Part shown: in pieces, positions 52,660-61,410 of the stretch
Numbering within the stretch: position 1 is the stretch's first letter
Layout: every line of letters starts with the position of its first letter
Assembly: GCF_001580545.1 (NCBI RefSeq)
Contig: NZ_LRBG01000038.1
Span: 372,001 to 436,000, forward strand
Reading direction: 5' to 3'
From: Paraburkholderia monticola
GTDB taxonomy: Bacteria > Pseudomonadota > Gammaproteobacteria > Burkholderiales > Burkholderiaceae
DNA length: 64,000 nucleotides
Position numbers and translations under genes: made by a program
The notes under the pieces: model-generated
Database searches by the model: none
Told to the model about the DNA's origin: nothing
The model's input: only the letters and a program-made list of their open reading frames with translations

Positions 52660-53907
52660 ATGGCCAAGGCACTCGACGGTGTGCGCATTCTCGATTTCAC
52701 GCATGTGCAATCGGGTCCGACCTGCACGCAATTGCTCGCATGGTTCGGCGCGGACGTGATCAAGGTGGAGCGGGCAGGCGCGGGCGACATCACGCGCGAG
52801 CAACTGCGCGACATCCCCGACGTGGACAGCCTCTACTTCACGATGCTCAATCACAACAAGCGTTCGGTCACGATCGACACCAAGCATCCGGAAGGCAAGC
52901 AGGTACTCGAAGCGCTGATCCAGAAATGCGATGTACTGGTCGAAAACTTCGCACCGGGCGCGCTCGATCGGATGGGTTTCACCTGGGAGCGGATTCAGGA
53001 GTTGAATCCGCGCATGATCGTCGCGTCGGTGAAGGGCTTCGGCCCCGGTCCTTACGAGGACTGCAAAGTCTATGAGAACGTCGCGCAATGCGCGGGCGGC
53101 GCGGCGTCGACCACCGGCTTCGACGATGGCCCGCCGGTCGTGACCGGCGCGCAGATCGGCGATAGCGGCACGGGTCTGCATCTCGCGCTCGGCATCGTCA
53201 CCGCGCTCTATCAACGCACGCATACCGGGCGCGGCCAGCGCGTGCTCGCGGCGATGCAGGACGGCGTGCTGAATCTGTGCCGTGTCAAATTGCGCGATCA
53301 GCAGCGGCTCGATCGTACCGGCGTGATGAAAGAGTATCCGCAGTACCCGAACGGCACGTTCGGCGAGGCGGTGCCGCGCTCGGGCAATGCGTCGGGCGGC
53401 GGGCAGCCGGGATGGATTCTGAAGTGCAAGGGCTGGGAGACCGATCCGAACGCGTATATCTACTTCATCACGCAGGCGCCGGTGTGGGCGAAGATCTGCA
53501 ACGTGATCGGCAAGGAGGAGTGGGCCACGCACCCCGACTATGCGACGGCGCCCGCGCGCTTGCCGCGACTGAAGGAGATCTTCGCCGAGATCGAACGCTG
53601 GACGATGACGAAGTCCAAGTTCGAGGCGATGCAGATCCTGAACAAGTACGACATTCCGTGCGGCCCGATCCTGTCGATGAAGGAGATCGCCGCGGAACCG
53701 TCGCTGCGCAAAACCGGCACCATCGTCGAAGTCGATCATCCGCAGCGCGGCAAGTATCTGACCGTCGGCAATCCGATCAAACTGTCCGACAGCCCGACCG
53801 ACGTCAGACGCTCGCCGCTGCTGGGCGAACATACCGATGAGGTGATGGCCGAGCTCGGCTATTCGGCCGAGCAGATCACGGCGCTGCGTACGGCTGGCGC
53901 GATCTAG
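52660..53907 (+). CDS. Class III CoA-transferase, Frc-like (formyl-CoA:oxalate CoA-transferase family)
   Basis: A 415-residue CaiB/BaiF-family enzyme very similar along its whole length to Oxalobacter Frc as remembered. Active-site Asp168 (IGDSGTG) corresponds to Frc Asp169, Gln17 is kept and the glycine loop is GGGQPGW. The position of Frc Trp48 is Gln48 (TREQLRD), which in Frc shapes the CoA/substrate pocket. It lies 24 bases after the ThDP gene and ten before the FAH gene. It probably activates a dicarboxylate or hydroxy acid by CoA transfer, with oxalate still possible. Confidence 0.88.
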   Translation: MAKALDGVRILDFTHVQSGPTCTQLLAWFGADVIKVERAGAGDITREQLRDIPDVDSLYFTMLNHNKRSVTIDTKHPEGKQVLEALIQKCDVLVENFAPGALDRMGFTWERIQELNPRMIVASVKGFGPGPYEDCKVYENVAQCAGGAASTTGFDDGPPVVTGAQIGDSGTGLHLALGIVTALYQRTHTGRGQRVLAAMQDGVLNLCRVKLRDQQRLDRTGVMKEYPQYPNGTFGEAVPRSGNASGGGQPGWILKCKGWETDPNAYIYFITQAPVWAKICNVIGKEEWATHPDYATAPARLPRLKEIFAEIERWTMTKSKFEAMQILNKYDIPCGPILSMKEIAAEPSLRKTGTIVEVDHPQRGKYLTVGNPIKLSDSPTDVRRSPLLGEHTDEVMAELGYSAEQITALRTAGAI

Positions 53908-53916
53908 GAGCGAAGC

Positions 53917-54732
53917 ATGCAGACGTGGATGCGGTTCAGGTCGGGCGACGGCGGCATCGTGTTCGGCCGCGTCGAAGGCGCCTATCTGCACGAGTACGAA
54001 AGTCTCGCGCAGCCGGTGCCGACCGGCGCGGTACTGTCGCTGCGCGCATTGACGCCGCTGGCGCCGTGCGCGCCCGGCAAGATCGTCGCGCTGTGGAACA
54101 ACTATCACGCGCTTGCGGCGAAGCTCGACAAACCGGTGCCCACGCATCCGCTGTTTCTGCTGAAACCGGCGGCGTCGGTGATCGGGACGGGCGAGCCGAT
54201 CCGCCGGCCGCGTCACTACGCGGGCAAGATCGTCTACGAAGGCGAGCTTGGCATCGTGATCGGCAAGCAGTGCCGCGATGTGGATGTGCAGGAGGCGCAG
54301 GAGGCGATCTTCGGCTACACGCTGGTCAACGACGTCACCGCCGCCGATCTGCTCAACGAGAATCCGCATTTTCCACAGTGGTGTCGCGCGAAAGGCTTCG
54401 ATACGTTCTGCTGTATCGGGCCGGCCATCGTCTCCGGCTTCGACTGGCGGCCAGCGCATTTGCTGACGACGCTCGACGGCGTCGAGCGTCAGAACTATCC
54501 GCTCGCCGATATGGTGTTTTCGCCGGCCGAGCAGGTGAGTCTGATTTCGCAGGATCTGACGCTCGAACCCGGTGATGTGATTGCGTGCGGCACCTCGGTC
54601 GGCGTGGGGTCGATCAAGGACGGCGCAACGGTGTCGATCACGATCGATGGGATCGGCACGCTGACCAATACCTTGAACGCAGCGGAGCGCGACGAGCCGC
54701 GACGCCTGGGCGATACCGCGAACGTCGTTTGA
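53917..54732 (+). CDS. Fumarylacetoacetate hydrolase (FAH) family protein
   Basis: A 271-residue protein of the FAH fold. The metal site is YEGELGIVIG (E-x-E) followed by NDVTAAD with the third acidic ligand. Members hydrolyse or decarboxylate beta-keto or enol acids, or open acylpyruvates. It follows the Frc-like gene by nine bases, so it should be in the same transcript. A product of the ThDP lyase or a keto acid side product could be its substrate. The TGA overlaps the next start. Confidence 0.85.
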   Translation: MQTWMRFRSGDGGIVFGRVEGAYLHEYESLAQPVPTGAVLSLRALTPLAPCAPGKIVALWNNYHALAAKLDKPVPTHPLFLLKPAASVIGTGEPIRRPRHYAGKIVYEGELGIVIGKQCRDVDVQEAQEAIFGYTLVNDVTAADLLNENPHFPQWCRAKGFDTFCCIGPAIVSGFDWRPAHLLTTLDGVERQNYPLADMVFSPAEQVSLISQDLTLEPGDVIACGTSVGVGSIKDGATVSITIDGIGTLTNTLNAAERDEPRRLGDTANVV

Positions 54733-54794
54733 TGGTGCCGGGGCCGCGCGGTCGTGCGGCCAGTGTCTGTTCATCGCATCACGGAGGAGCGCGC

Positions 54795-55655
54795 GTGCCG
54801 CCAGCCTGTGGGAGTACCGTGTGGATGGATCTGGCGATGCTGCTCGCCGTGACCGTCGTCGCCGCATTGGTCGCGGTGCTGACGGTGGCCCTGGCCGAGC
54901 TAGGGCGACGACTGTCCGGATGGAATTCGACGCATCGACACGCATCGGTGCGCGAACGTGATCCGACCCGCAGGTCCCGCAGCGTTGCATTGATGGGCAG
55001 CGGCATCGGCTTGGCGGCCGCGTCGATCGGCGTTGCGCGCTATCTCCTGGCTGCGTCGCGCGAGAACACCGAACGCATCGAACTATTTGCAGCCGTATTG
55101 ATCGGCGCGCTGATTTTCGCAACCTGCACGATTTCGTTCTGCAAGCTGCGTGGCGCCCTGCAACTCGAGGCGGTCGAGCGGCCAGGTCATCACGTCGTCA
55201 ATCTGTTTGCGCTGCTGTTGTGCGGATGGCTCGGCTACAGTTTCGTCACCGAACAGGCACAGCCTTTCGGACTCGCGGCATTGCTCGCGACGGGCGCGCT
55301 GGCGGTGGCCATGGGCGCGCATCTGATGCTCAGCCGCGAATACTCGGACCATTGCTCTCACGCGGATAGTCGCGATGCTTGCGCACTGCGCATGCATCGC
55401 TTCGCCGGGCGCAGCGAGGGTGTCGTGACCGGCAAGCCGGGCCTGCTCGCGAACATCGAGTGGCATGGTGGGGACGAGCAGATGTGGGCGCTTCGCGATG
55501 TCGTGCCGGCGATGATGCGCGTGAGTGCTTATGCCGATCGCCGAGGTGGGCGCGACGCTCGACACGGCAGCGGCCGCCACGGCACTGGCCGCCAACGCGA
55601 CTGTGCACGCAACGGTACGCACGCGCGTCCGGTTCATTTCACGACGCGCCGCTAA
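54795..55655 (+). CDS. Hypothetical membrane protein
   Basis: The frame is placed from GTG 54795, which has GGAGGAG five bases upstream; ATG 54732 (overlapping the FAH stop) and ATG 54825 are alternatives. It encodes about 286 residues with four likely helices (residues about 12-32, 62-85, 95-115 and 135-165). The last 100 residues are polar, His/Arg-rich and of poor coding quality, so the true end or a frameshift is in question. I do not recognise a family. Confidence 0.5.
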   Translation: MPPACGSTVWMDLAMLLAVTVVAALVAVLTVALAELGRRLSGWNSTHRHASVRERDPTRRSRSVALMGSGIGLAAASIGVARYLLAASRENTERIELFAAVLIGALIFATCTISFCKLRGALQLEAVERPGHHVVNLFALLLCGWLGYSFVTEQAQPFGLAALLATGALAVAMGAHLMLSREYSDHCSHADSRDACALRMHRFAGRSEGVVTGKPGLLANIEWHGGDEQMWALRDVVPAMMRVSAYADRRGGRDARHGSGRHGTGRQRDCARNGTHARPVHFTTRR

Positions 55656-55745
55656 TCGATGATGCGCACGCCGCCAATAGAACCGATCGCCAATTGGGAA
55701 GACGGCGAGACGATGATCCCGCCGCCTGAGGCTTTCTCGTGGTTT

Positions 55746-56066
55746 CTATTCGCTAGTCGCCGCCCCGAATTCACTGTAGTACTGCGTCTTTCTTTGCAGA
55801 ATCAGTTGCGCGAGAAAGTCGGCATCGTAAGCGCGATGCAGATGATTGTGATAGCGCTCGATATAAGCGGTGATTCGCGCCAGCTCGCCATTGAACTCTT
55901 TCAGTATGTCGAGCGTCGCATGGTCCCAACGAAACCGCAGTCCAAGGTCGCTGAACGCGGCGTTGTAGGCGCTCAGGTGTGCATCGTCGGGATGGTGGTC
56001 GCGATCCGCCGTCGCTGTGCGAGCGGTGCGGGTGCTGATATGGGATTCAACCGGAGCGTGGTTCAT
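55746..56066 (-). CDS. Hypothetical protein, 106 residues
   Basis: The frame starts at ATG 56066 with a strong site (gaggagg) seven bases upstream. The protein has a polar, His-rich N-terminus and an alpha-helical C-terminal half (LKEFNGELARITAYIERYH), ending in a Tyr-rich segment. No signal peptide or membrane helix is visible. I do not recognise a family. It lies between the hypothetical membrane protein and a LysR gene. Confidence 0.6.
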   Translation of the reverse strand: MNHAPVESHISTRTARTATADRDHHPDDAHLSAYNAAFSDLGLRFRWDHATLDILKEFNGELARITAYIERYHNHLHRAYDADFLAQLILQRKTQYYSEFGAATSE

Positions 56067-56162
56067 GATCGGCCTCCTCGGCTCGCAAGTGAAAGAACTC
56101 GCTTGCAGAATAGGAGCCGCGATCGATTTGCAATAGTTAAACTTTTATTGGCTTTCCATAGC

Positions 56163-57110
56163 TTAGGGTTTATGCACGCTCAATTCCTTCACGCGCGTGA
56201 TCTTCTCGATCAGATCCGCGCCTTCTTCCATCAGGAAACGTTTGAAGGCGACGGCAACGGGCGGCAGACGTTTGTTCTTCCGATGCACGACGTACCAGTT
56301 GAGCATGACCGGAAAGCTCTCGACGTCGAGCACGACCAGATGACCCAATTGCAATTCGAGGCTGATCGTGTGGGCGGACAGAAACGCGATGCCCATTCCG
56401 GCGATGACCGCCTGCTTGATCGTCTCGGTGCTCTTGATCTCCATGGCGATCTTCAGATTGGACAGACGGCCGGCAAAGCCTTCTTCCATCGAATTCCATG
56501 TATCCGAGCCGCGTTCGCGCACGATGAACGCTTCGTTCGCGAGTTGACTGAAGCGGATATTGCGCTTGTGCGCAAGCGGATGAGTGGGCGCCGCGACGAT
56601 CACATAGGGATGCGGCGCAAACGGTTCATTGGTCGCGTCGGTTTCGTGCGGCGGGCGCACCATTACCGCGAGGTCGGTCTGATTGGTGGCCAATTGATGC
56701 AGCAGTTCTTCACGGTTGTGCACCGCGAGGTTCAGATCGACACCGGAATAGCGACGCGTGAATTCGGCGAGAAGCCGCGGAAAGAAATAGTCGCCGGCGC
56801 TGATCACCGCGACATTGAGCTTGCCGCCGGAGACGCCCTTCAACTGACTCATCGCTTCGTCGACTTCATGGAACTGCTGGATGATCGCGCGGCTGTAGTG
56901 GAGCATTTCAGTGCCGGCCGGCGTCAGATAGATCTTTTTGCCGAGCTGCTCGAACAGCGGCAACCCCGCATGCTCTTCGAGTTGCCGGACCTGGGTGGAG
57001 ACGGCCGGCTGAGTCAGATGCAATTCCTCGGCGGCGCGCGAAAAACTCAAATGGCGCGCCACTGTTTCAAAGACCTTCAGTTGCCGCAGAGTTGCATTGC
57101 GCATCGTCAT
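56163..57110 (-). CDS. LysR-family regulator (CbbR-like)
   Basis: A 315-residue regulator with an N-terminal helix-turn-helix (LSFSRAAEELHLTQPAVSTQV) and a periplasmic-binding-like effector domain starting around residue 93 (GGKLNVAVISAGDYFFP). The conserved middle part (IVRERGSDTWNSME) is close to CbbR and other sensors of small carboxylate metabolites. It is divergent from the OxlT-like gene with 382 bases between, and should control it. A palindrome at 57155-57168 lies just upstream of its start. Confidence 0.88.
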   Translation of the reverse strand: MTMRNATLRQLKVFETVARHLSFSRAAEELHLTQPAVSTQVRQLEEHAGLPLFEQLGKKIYLTPAGTEMLHYSRAIIQQFHEVDEAMSQLKGVSGGKLNVAVISAGDYFFPRLLAEFTRRYSGVDLNLAVHNREELLHQLATNQTDLAVMVRPPHETDATNEPFAPHPYVIVAAPTHPLAHKRNIRFSQLANEAFIVRERGSDTWNSMEEGFAGRLSNLKIAMEIKSTETIKQAVIAGMGIAFLSAHTISLELQLGHLVVLDVESFPVMLNWYVVHRKNKRLPPVAVAFKRFLMEEGADLIEKITRVKELSVHKP

Positions 57111-57492
57111 GGTCGATGTATAAGGGATCGTGAATCAACATAATAACAAACTTTAATTATGAGTAATTCAGCAATGACCCTAGCATGCAACGTATAAGAA
57201 GCCGAATTGCCCCTGCTGAAATGCGAGGGTTAACGCAAAGATATGTGGTGTAACGGACTCAATAGTGGGAAATAAGCTGTAATGCTTACCGCCTGAAGCT
57301 GGGTTCTGGTCGGAATAAAGAAAGAACTTATATCGAAAGGCGAGTTCGGGGGAACTGCGAAACACGCATCAAAACAGCATCGAATTCAATTTTTCCCGAA
57401 TAGTGAAGTTCTCGGGCCATAACGATAAGGCGGGACGTATCCAGCGCGGCGCGTAAGCCGGCTGCACTAAATAAATAGTGGAGACGAGGCTC
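57111..57492. other. Divergent regulatory region lysR / oxlT-like
   Basis: About 382 bases of AT-rich sequence without a gene. AATTA-N4-TAATT at 57155-57168 is a 14-base inverted repeat 45 bases upstream of the LysR start and a candidate LysR box. The promoter of the OxlT-like gene lies within the rest, but I could not fix it. Confidence 0.55.
57155..57168. promoter_or_regulatory. Inverted repeat, candidate LysR-type binding site
   Basis: AATTATGAGTAATT, an imperfect T-N11-A type site with five-base arms, lies 45 bases before the LysR start in the divergent region. Binding is inferred from position and symmetry. Confidence 0.45.
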
Positions 57493-58842
57493 ATGAACAA
57501 TATCACCCAGCAATCGACGACCCGCATGTCCTGGCGTAACCGATGGTGGCAACTCGTCATCGGTATGGTGTGCATGGCACTGGTGGCGAATCTGCAATAT
57601 GCGTGGACGTTGTTCGTGGCCCCGATGCATGCGCGGCATCACTGGAGTGAAGCGTCTATCCAGCTCGCGTTCTCGATCTTCATTTTGACCGAGACGTGGC
57701 TCGTGCCGTTCGAGGGCTGGCTCGTCGATCGCTTCGGGCCGCGTCCGGTGGTGGCGGCCGGTGCCGTATGCGCGGGCTTGTCGTGGATTCTCAATTCGTA
57801 TGCGACGACGCTCGGCATGTTGTACTTCGCGGCGGTGATCGGCGGCATCGGCGCGGGCGGCGTGTATGGAACGTGCGTCGGCAATGCGCTCAAATGGTTT
57901 CCCGACCGGCGCGGTCTCGCCGCGGGTCTGACGGCCGCGGGATTCGGCGCGGGCGCAGCGCTGACGGTGATTCCGATTGCAAACATGATTACGCGCCGCG
58001 GCTATGAAGAAACGTTCCTGTTCTTCGGCATCGTGCAAGGCGTCAGCATTCTGCTTCTCGCGATGCTATTGACGCGGCCGAACTTGCGCCAGCAAGGCAT
58101 ACGCAAGAGCCGTTTCGCGGTGTCGAAAGTCGATTTCACCTCGCGCCAGATGATCAGAACGCCGGTGTTCTGGGTGATGTATCTGTCGTTCGTCGCGGTC
58201 GCGGCGGGTGGCTTGATGGCGACCGCGCAGCTCGGCCCGATCGCGAAAGACTGGGGCATAGCAAGCATTCCGATGCAGTTCTTCGGGATGACGTTGCCGC
58301 TCCTGACCGTCACGCTGTCGATCGACAACGTCTTCAATGGCTTGACGCGTCCACTGTGCGGCTTCATCTCCGACAAGATCGGCCGTGAAAACACGATGTT
58401 CGTGATCTTCATCGGCGAAGGGCTCGCGTTGCTCGGCATGATGCAGTTCGGCAGCAATCCCTATGCGTTCATGGTCTTTGCCGCGCTGATCTTCCTGTTC
58501 TGGGGCGAGATCTTCTCGATCTTCCCGGCGACCTGTGCCGATACGTTCGGCAGCAAGTACGCGGCGGCCAATGCCGGCACGTTGTACACCGCCAAGGGCA
58601 CGGCCTCGTTGGTGGTGCCGATCGCATCGGTACTGGCGGCGACCGGCGGCTGGAATCTGGTCTTCATCGTCTCCGCCGTCATCACGATCGCGGCCGGTAT
58701 CTCCGCGAAGTTCATCCTCGAGCCGATGCGCACGCGTTGGATCGAATCGCACAATGAACCGCAGGGCGTGCTGGCCGTCGCGGGGCACGGCAATGGCAAC
58801 GCGTCGCGCATGAGCCACTGGCCCGAGCAGAGCGGTGAATAG
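57493..58842 (+). CDS. OxlT-like oxalate:formate antiporter (OFA family MFS)
   Basis: A 449-residue carrier closely matching Oxalobacter OxlT as remembered. The charge pair that binds oxalate is kept: Arg286 (FNGLTRPLCG, OxlT Arg272) and Lys368 (YTAKGTAS, OxlT Lys355). Other marks are WFPDRRGLAAGLTAAGFG and LFWGEIFSIFPATCAD. The ATG at 57493 with GAGG upstream is preferred over GTG 57478. It probably exchanges oxalate with formate or imports a related dicarboxylate. It is flanked by two LysR genes. Confidence 0.9.
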   Translation: MNNITQQSTTRMSWRNRWWQLVIGMVCMALVANLQYAWTLFVAPMHARHHWSEASIQLAFSIFILTETWLVPFEGWLVDRFGPRPVVAAGAVCAGLSWILNSYATTLGMLYFAAVIGGIGAGGVYGTCVGNALKWFPDRRGLAAGLTAAGFGAGAALTVIPIANMITRRGYEETFLFFGIVQGVSILLLAMLLTRPNLRQQGIRKSRFAVSKVDFTSRQMIRTPVFWVMYLSFVAVAAGGLMATAQLGPIAKDWGIASIPMQFFGMTLPLLTVTLSIDNVFNGLTRPLCGFISDKIGRENTMFVIFIGEGLALLGMMQFGSNPYAFMVFAALIFLFWGEIFSIFPATCADTFGSKYAAANAGTLYTAKGTASLVVPIASVLAATGGWNLVFIVSAVITIAAGISAKFILEPMRTRWIESHNEPQGVLAVAGHGNGNASRMSHWPEQSGE

Positions 58843-58872
58843 GGTGAGCGTCGCGCGCCCGGGGCCGACGTC

Positions 58873-59853
58873 ATGAACGTGTCATTGCAGCAGCTGAAGG
58901 TCTTCGTCGCGGTCGCGCGTGAGCGGAGTTTCACGCGCGCGGCGCGCGAGTTCGATCTGACGCAGTCGGCCGTGAGCCGTTGCGTGCGTGAGCTGGAAGA
59001 TGCGGTCGAATTGAAACTATTCGACCGCACGACACGCCAGGTTGAACTGACGAATGCGGGCGCGAGTCTCGAGAGAAGAATCGGCCGGCTGCTCGACGAA
59101 ATCGAACTGACGTTGCTCGAAGAACGCGCCGCGTACGACGGACATACGGGCGTCGTCGTAGTCGCGAGTAATCCGGCGTTGTCATCCGGCTGGGCGCCGC
59201 AGGCTTTGGCGCAGTGCGCAGCGGCTTTTCCCGAGCTCGTCGTGTCGCTCAGGGATCAGCCTCAAAGCAGCGTGCTGGTCAGCGTAGAGCATGGCGAGGT
59301 GGATTTCGGCGCCGTCTGCGTGGCCGAACCCATCGATAGTGCTCTATTGCATGCTGAAGTACTTTTCACCACGCCGCTGCACGCGGTGATTCCATCCACG
59401 CATCCGCTGGCGCGGCACGACGTTATCGGCTGGCGTGCGTTGCGCGAATGGCCGCTGATCACGCTGAATGCCGATACCGGTGTGCGCGCCGCGCTCGAAC
59501 CGGCACTTGTCGCGAACGAAGTGAAACGCCGGCCGCTGCAGGAACTCGGACACGTCGCGGCGGTGGCGCGCATGGTCGAATTGGGGCTTGGTGTGGGCGT
59601 GCTGCCTGTCGATTCGTATTGGCCGGCGACGGGTGTTTCGCTGGTAAGTCGCCCACTGGTACCCGAAACGACCGTGACGACGGTGCTCGTGCAGCGCAGG
59701 AATCGCTCGCTGCGTCCCAATGCCGCTGCTGCGTGGGCGCAGTTCGTCGCATCGGCGAGCGGGCATGCGCGGATCGCGGACGCAGTGCCGATGGCGGGCG
59801 CGACGCGCACGTCCAGGCCGTCGGTGACGCGAAGAATGCTGGAAGAACTCTAG
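58873..59853 (+). CDS. LysR-family regulator
   Basis: A 326-residue regulator with the N-terminal LysR helix-turn-helix (SFTRAAREFDLTQSAVSRCVREL) and a C-terminal effector domain. It starts 30 bases after the OxlT-like gene and ends 20 bases before the aldehyde dehydrogenase gene on the same strand. It could control either. Its C-terminus (GATRTSRPSVTRRMLEEL) is an extension of about 25 residues. The effector is unknown. Confidence 0.85.
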   Translation: MNVSLQQLKVFVAVARERSFTRAAREFDLTQSAVSRCVRELEDAVELKLFDRTTRQVELTNAGASLERRIGRLLDEIELTLLEERAAYDGHTGVVVVASNPALSSGWAPQALAQCAAAFPELVVSLRDQPQSSVLVSVEHGEVDFGAVCVAEPIDSALLHAEVLFTTPLHAVIPSTHPLARHDVIGWRALREWPLITLNADTGVRAALEPALVANEVKRRPLQELGHVAAVARMVELGLGVGVLPVDSYWPATGVSLVSRPLVPETTVTTVLVQRRNRSLRPNAAAAWAQFVASASGHARIADAVPMAGATRTSRPSVTRRMLEEL

Positions 59854-59873
59854 ACAACTCAAGGAGCTTCATC

Positions 59874-61325
59874 ATGGAAATCCAGACCGACCTCAGGCAC
59901 CATGATCTGCTGATCGACGGCAAGCGCGTGCCGCCCGGCACCGGGGAATACTCCGTCGATATCAACCCCGCGACCGAGGAGCCGATCGCACTGGTCGCGC
60001 AAGGCAGCGCCGCCGACGTCGATGCCGCGGTGCGTGCCGCGCGCAGCGCATTGAAAGTGTGGAATTCGATCCGGGCCGCGGAGCGCGGCCGCATCCTGCA
60101 ACGGCTCGCAGGCCTGATGCGCGAGAACATCGAGGAACTGAGCGCGCTCGAAAGCCTCGACGGCGGCAAACCGATCGCCGCGGTGAAGCGTCAGGACGTA
60201 CCCGCCGCCATCGATACCGTCGAATACTACGCAGGCTGGTGCGACAAGATCAACGGCCAGGTGGTGCCGACGCGTCCCGATGCATTGACCTATACGTTGC
60301 GCGAACCGGTCGGCGTGGTCGCCGCAATCGTGCCCTGGAATTTTCCGCTGATGATCGGCATGTGGAAGATCGCGCCCGCGCTCGCCTGCGGTTGCACGCT
60401 GATCGTCAAGCCCGCCGAGATCACGCCGCTCACGGCGCTGCGCATCGGCGAACTGGCGCTCGAAGCGGGCGTGCCGCCCGGCGTGCTCAATATCGTCACC
60501 GGCAAAGGCAGTGTGGTGGGCGATGCGCTGGTCTCGCATCCCGGTATCGACAAGGTTACGTTCACCGGTTCGCCATCGGTCGGACGAGGCATTCTGCAAG
60601 GCGCGGCAGGCAACTTCAAACGCGTGACGCTCGAGCTCGGCGGCAAGTCGGCGAACGTGATCTTTGCCGACGCGAATCTCGACAATGCCGTGCGAGCTGC
60701 AGCGTCCGGCATTTTCTTCAACACCGGACAGGTCTGCTCCGCTGGGTCACGGATCCTCGCGCATCGTGACGTGTATGACGACGTGGTCGAACGTCTGGCC
60801 GCGCGTGCGAAGTCGATCAAGGTCGGCGATCCGTCGCTGCGCGAAACGTCGATGGGGCCGCTGATTTCCGCCGCGCAGATGAAGACCGTCCTGAGCTATG
60901 TCGAGACAGGACGGTCGGAAGGCGCATCGCTCGTGACCGGCGGCGCGCGCGTGGGCAATCGCGGCTTTTTCGTCGAACCGACCGTGTTCGCGAACGTCGA
61001 GCACGAGATGCGCATTTCGCAGGAAGAGATCTTCGGGCCCGTGGCGAGCGTGATCCGTTTCGACGACGAAGCGGACGCGATCCGAATCGCCAATGGCACG
61101 TCGTACAGTCTCGCGGCCGGTGTGTGGAGCGCGGACCTGAGCCGCGTGCATCGCATGGCGCGCGACCTGAAAGCGGGCACGGTGTGGATCAATACCTATG
61201 GCTACACGGACGTGCGTTTGCCGTGGGGTGGTGGTGGCGATTCGGGCTTCGGTCGCGAGCACGGCGATGTCGCGATCGAGAACTTCACGGAACCGAAGGC
61301 GGTGTGGGTGGCGATCGATCAATAA
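59874..61325 (+). CDS. NAD(P)-dependent aldehyde dehydrogenase
   Basis: A 483-residue member of the ALDH superfamily that oxidises an aldehyde to the acid in the cytoplasm. Catalytic residues are Glu in LELGGKSANV and Cys in NTGQVCSAGSR, and the coenzyme loop is FTGSPSVGR. The PWNFP segment is at about residue 155. The start ATG 59874 has AAGGAG upstream. It resembles betaine or glycolaldehyde-type dehydrogenases, but no substrate is fixed. With OxlT and a PanE-type reductase it suggests handling of C2-C4 acids. Confidence 0.9.
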   Translation: MEIQTDLRHHDLLIDGKRVPPGTGEYSVDINPATEEPIALVAQGSAADVDAAVRAARSALKVWNSIRAAERGRILQRLAGLMRENIEELSALESLDGGKPIAAVKRQDVPAAIDTVEYYAGWCDKINGQVVPTRPDALTYTLREPVGVVAAIVPWNFPLMIGMWKIAPALACGCTLIVKPAEITPLTALRIGELALEAGVPPGVLNIVTGKGSVVGDALVSHPGIDKVTFTGSPSVGRGILQGAAGNFKRVTLELGGKSANVIFADANLDNAVRAAASGIFFNTGQVCSAGSRILAHRDVYDDVVERLAARAKSIKVGDPSLRETSMGPLISAAQMKTVLSYVETGRSEGASLVTGGARVGNRGFFVEPTVFANVEHEMRISQEEIFGPVASVIRFDDEADAIRIANGTSYSLAAGVWSADLSRVHRMARDLKAGTVWINTYGYTDVRLPWGGGGDSGFGREHGDVAIENFTEPKAVWVAIDQ

Positions 61326-61339
61326 GCGCTAGTGTGAAA

Positions 61340-61368
61340 AAGGATCGGCTGCATGGCAGCCGATCCTT
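61340..61368 (-). terminator. Intrinsic terminator of the PanE-type gene
   Basis: A perfect 13-pair stem with the loop ATG (61340-61352 with 61356-61368). On the minus strand it ends in a five-base T-run. It is 43 bases beyond the stop of the PanE-type gene and may also slow transcription of the convergent ALDH gene. Confidence 0.75.
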
Positions 61369-61410
61369 CGATGATGTTGCAAGACGAAGCAGAAGCGTGC
61401 GAGTACCCGC

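Noticed and set aside
52639..55122. 827-codon minus-strand frame
   Set aside because: Antisense to the Frc-like and FAH genes; no start context and no domain.
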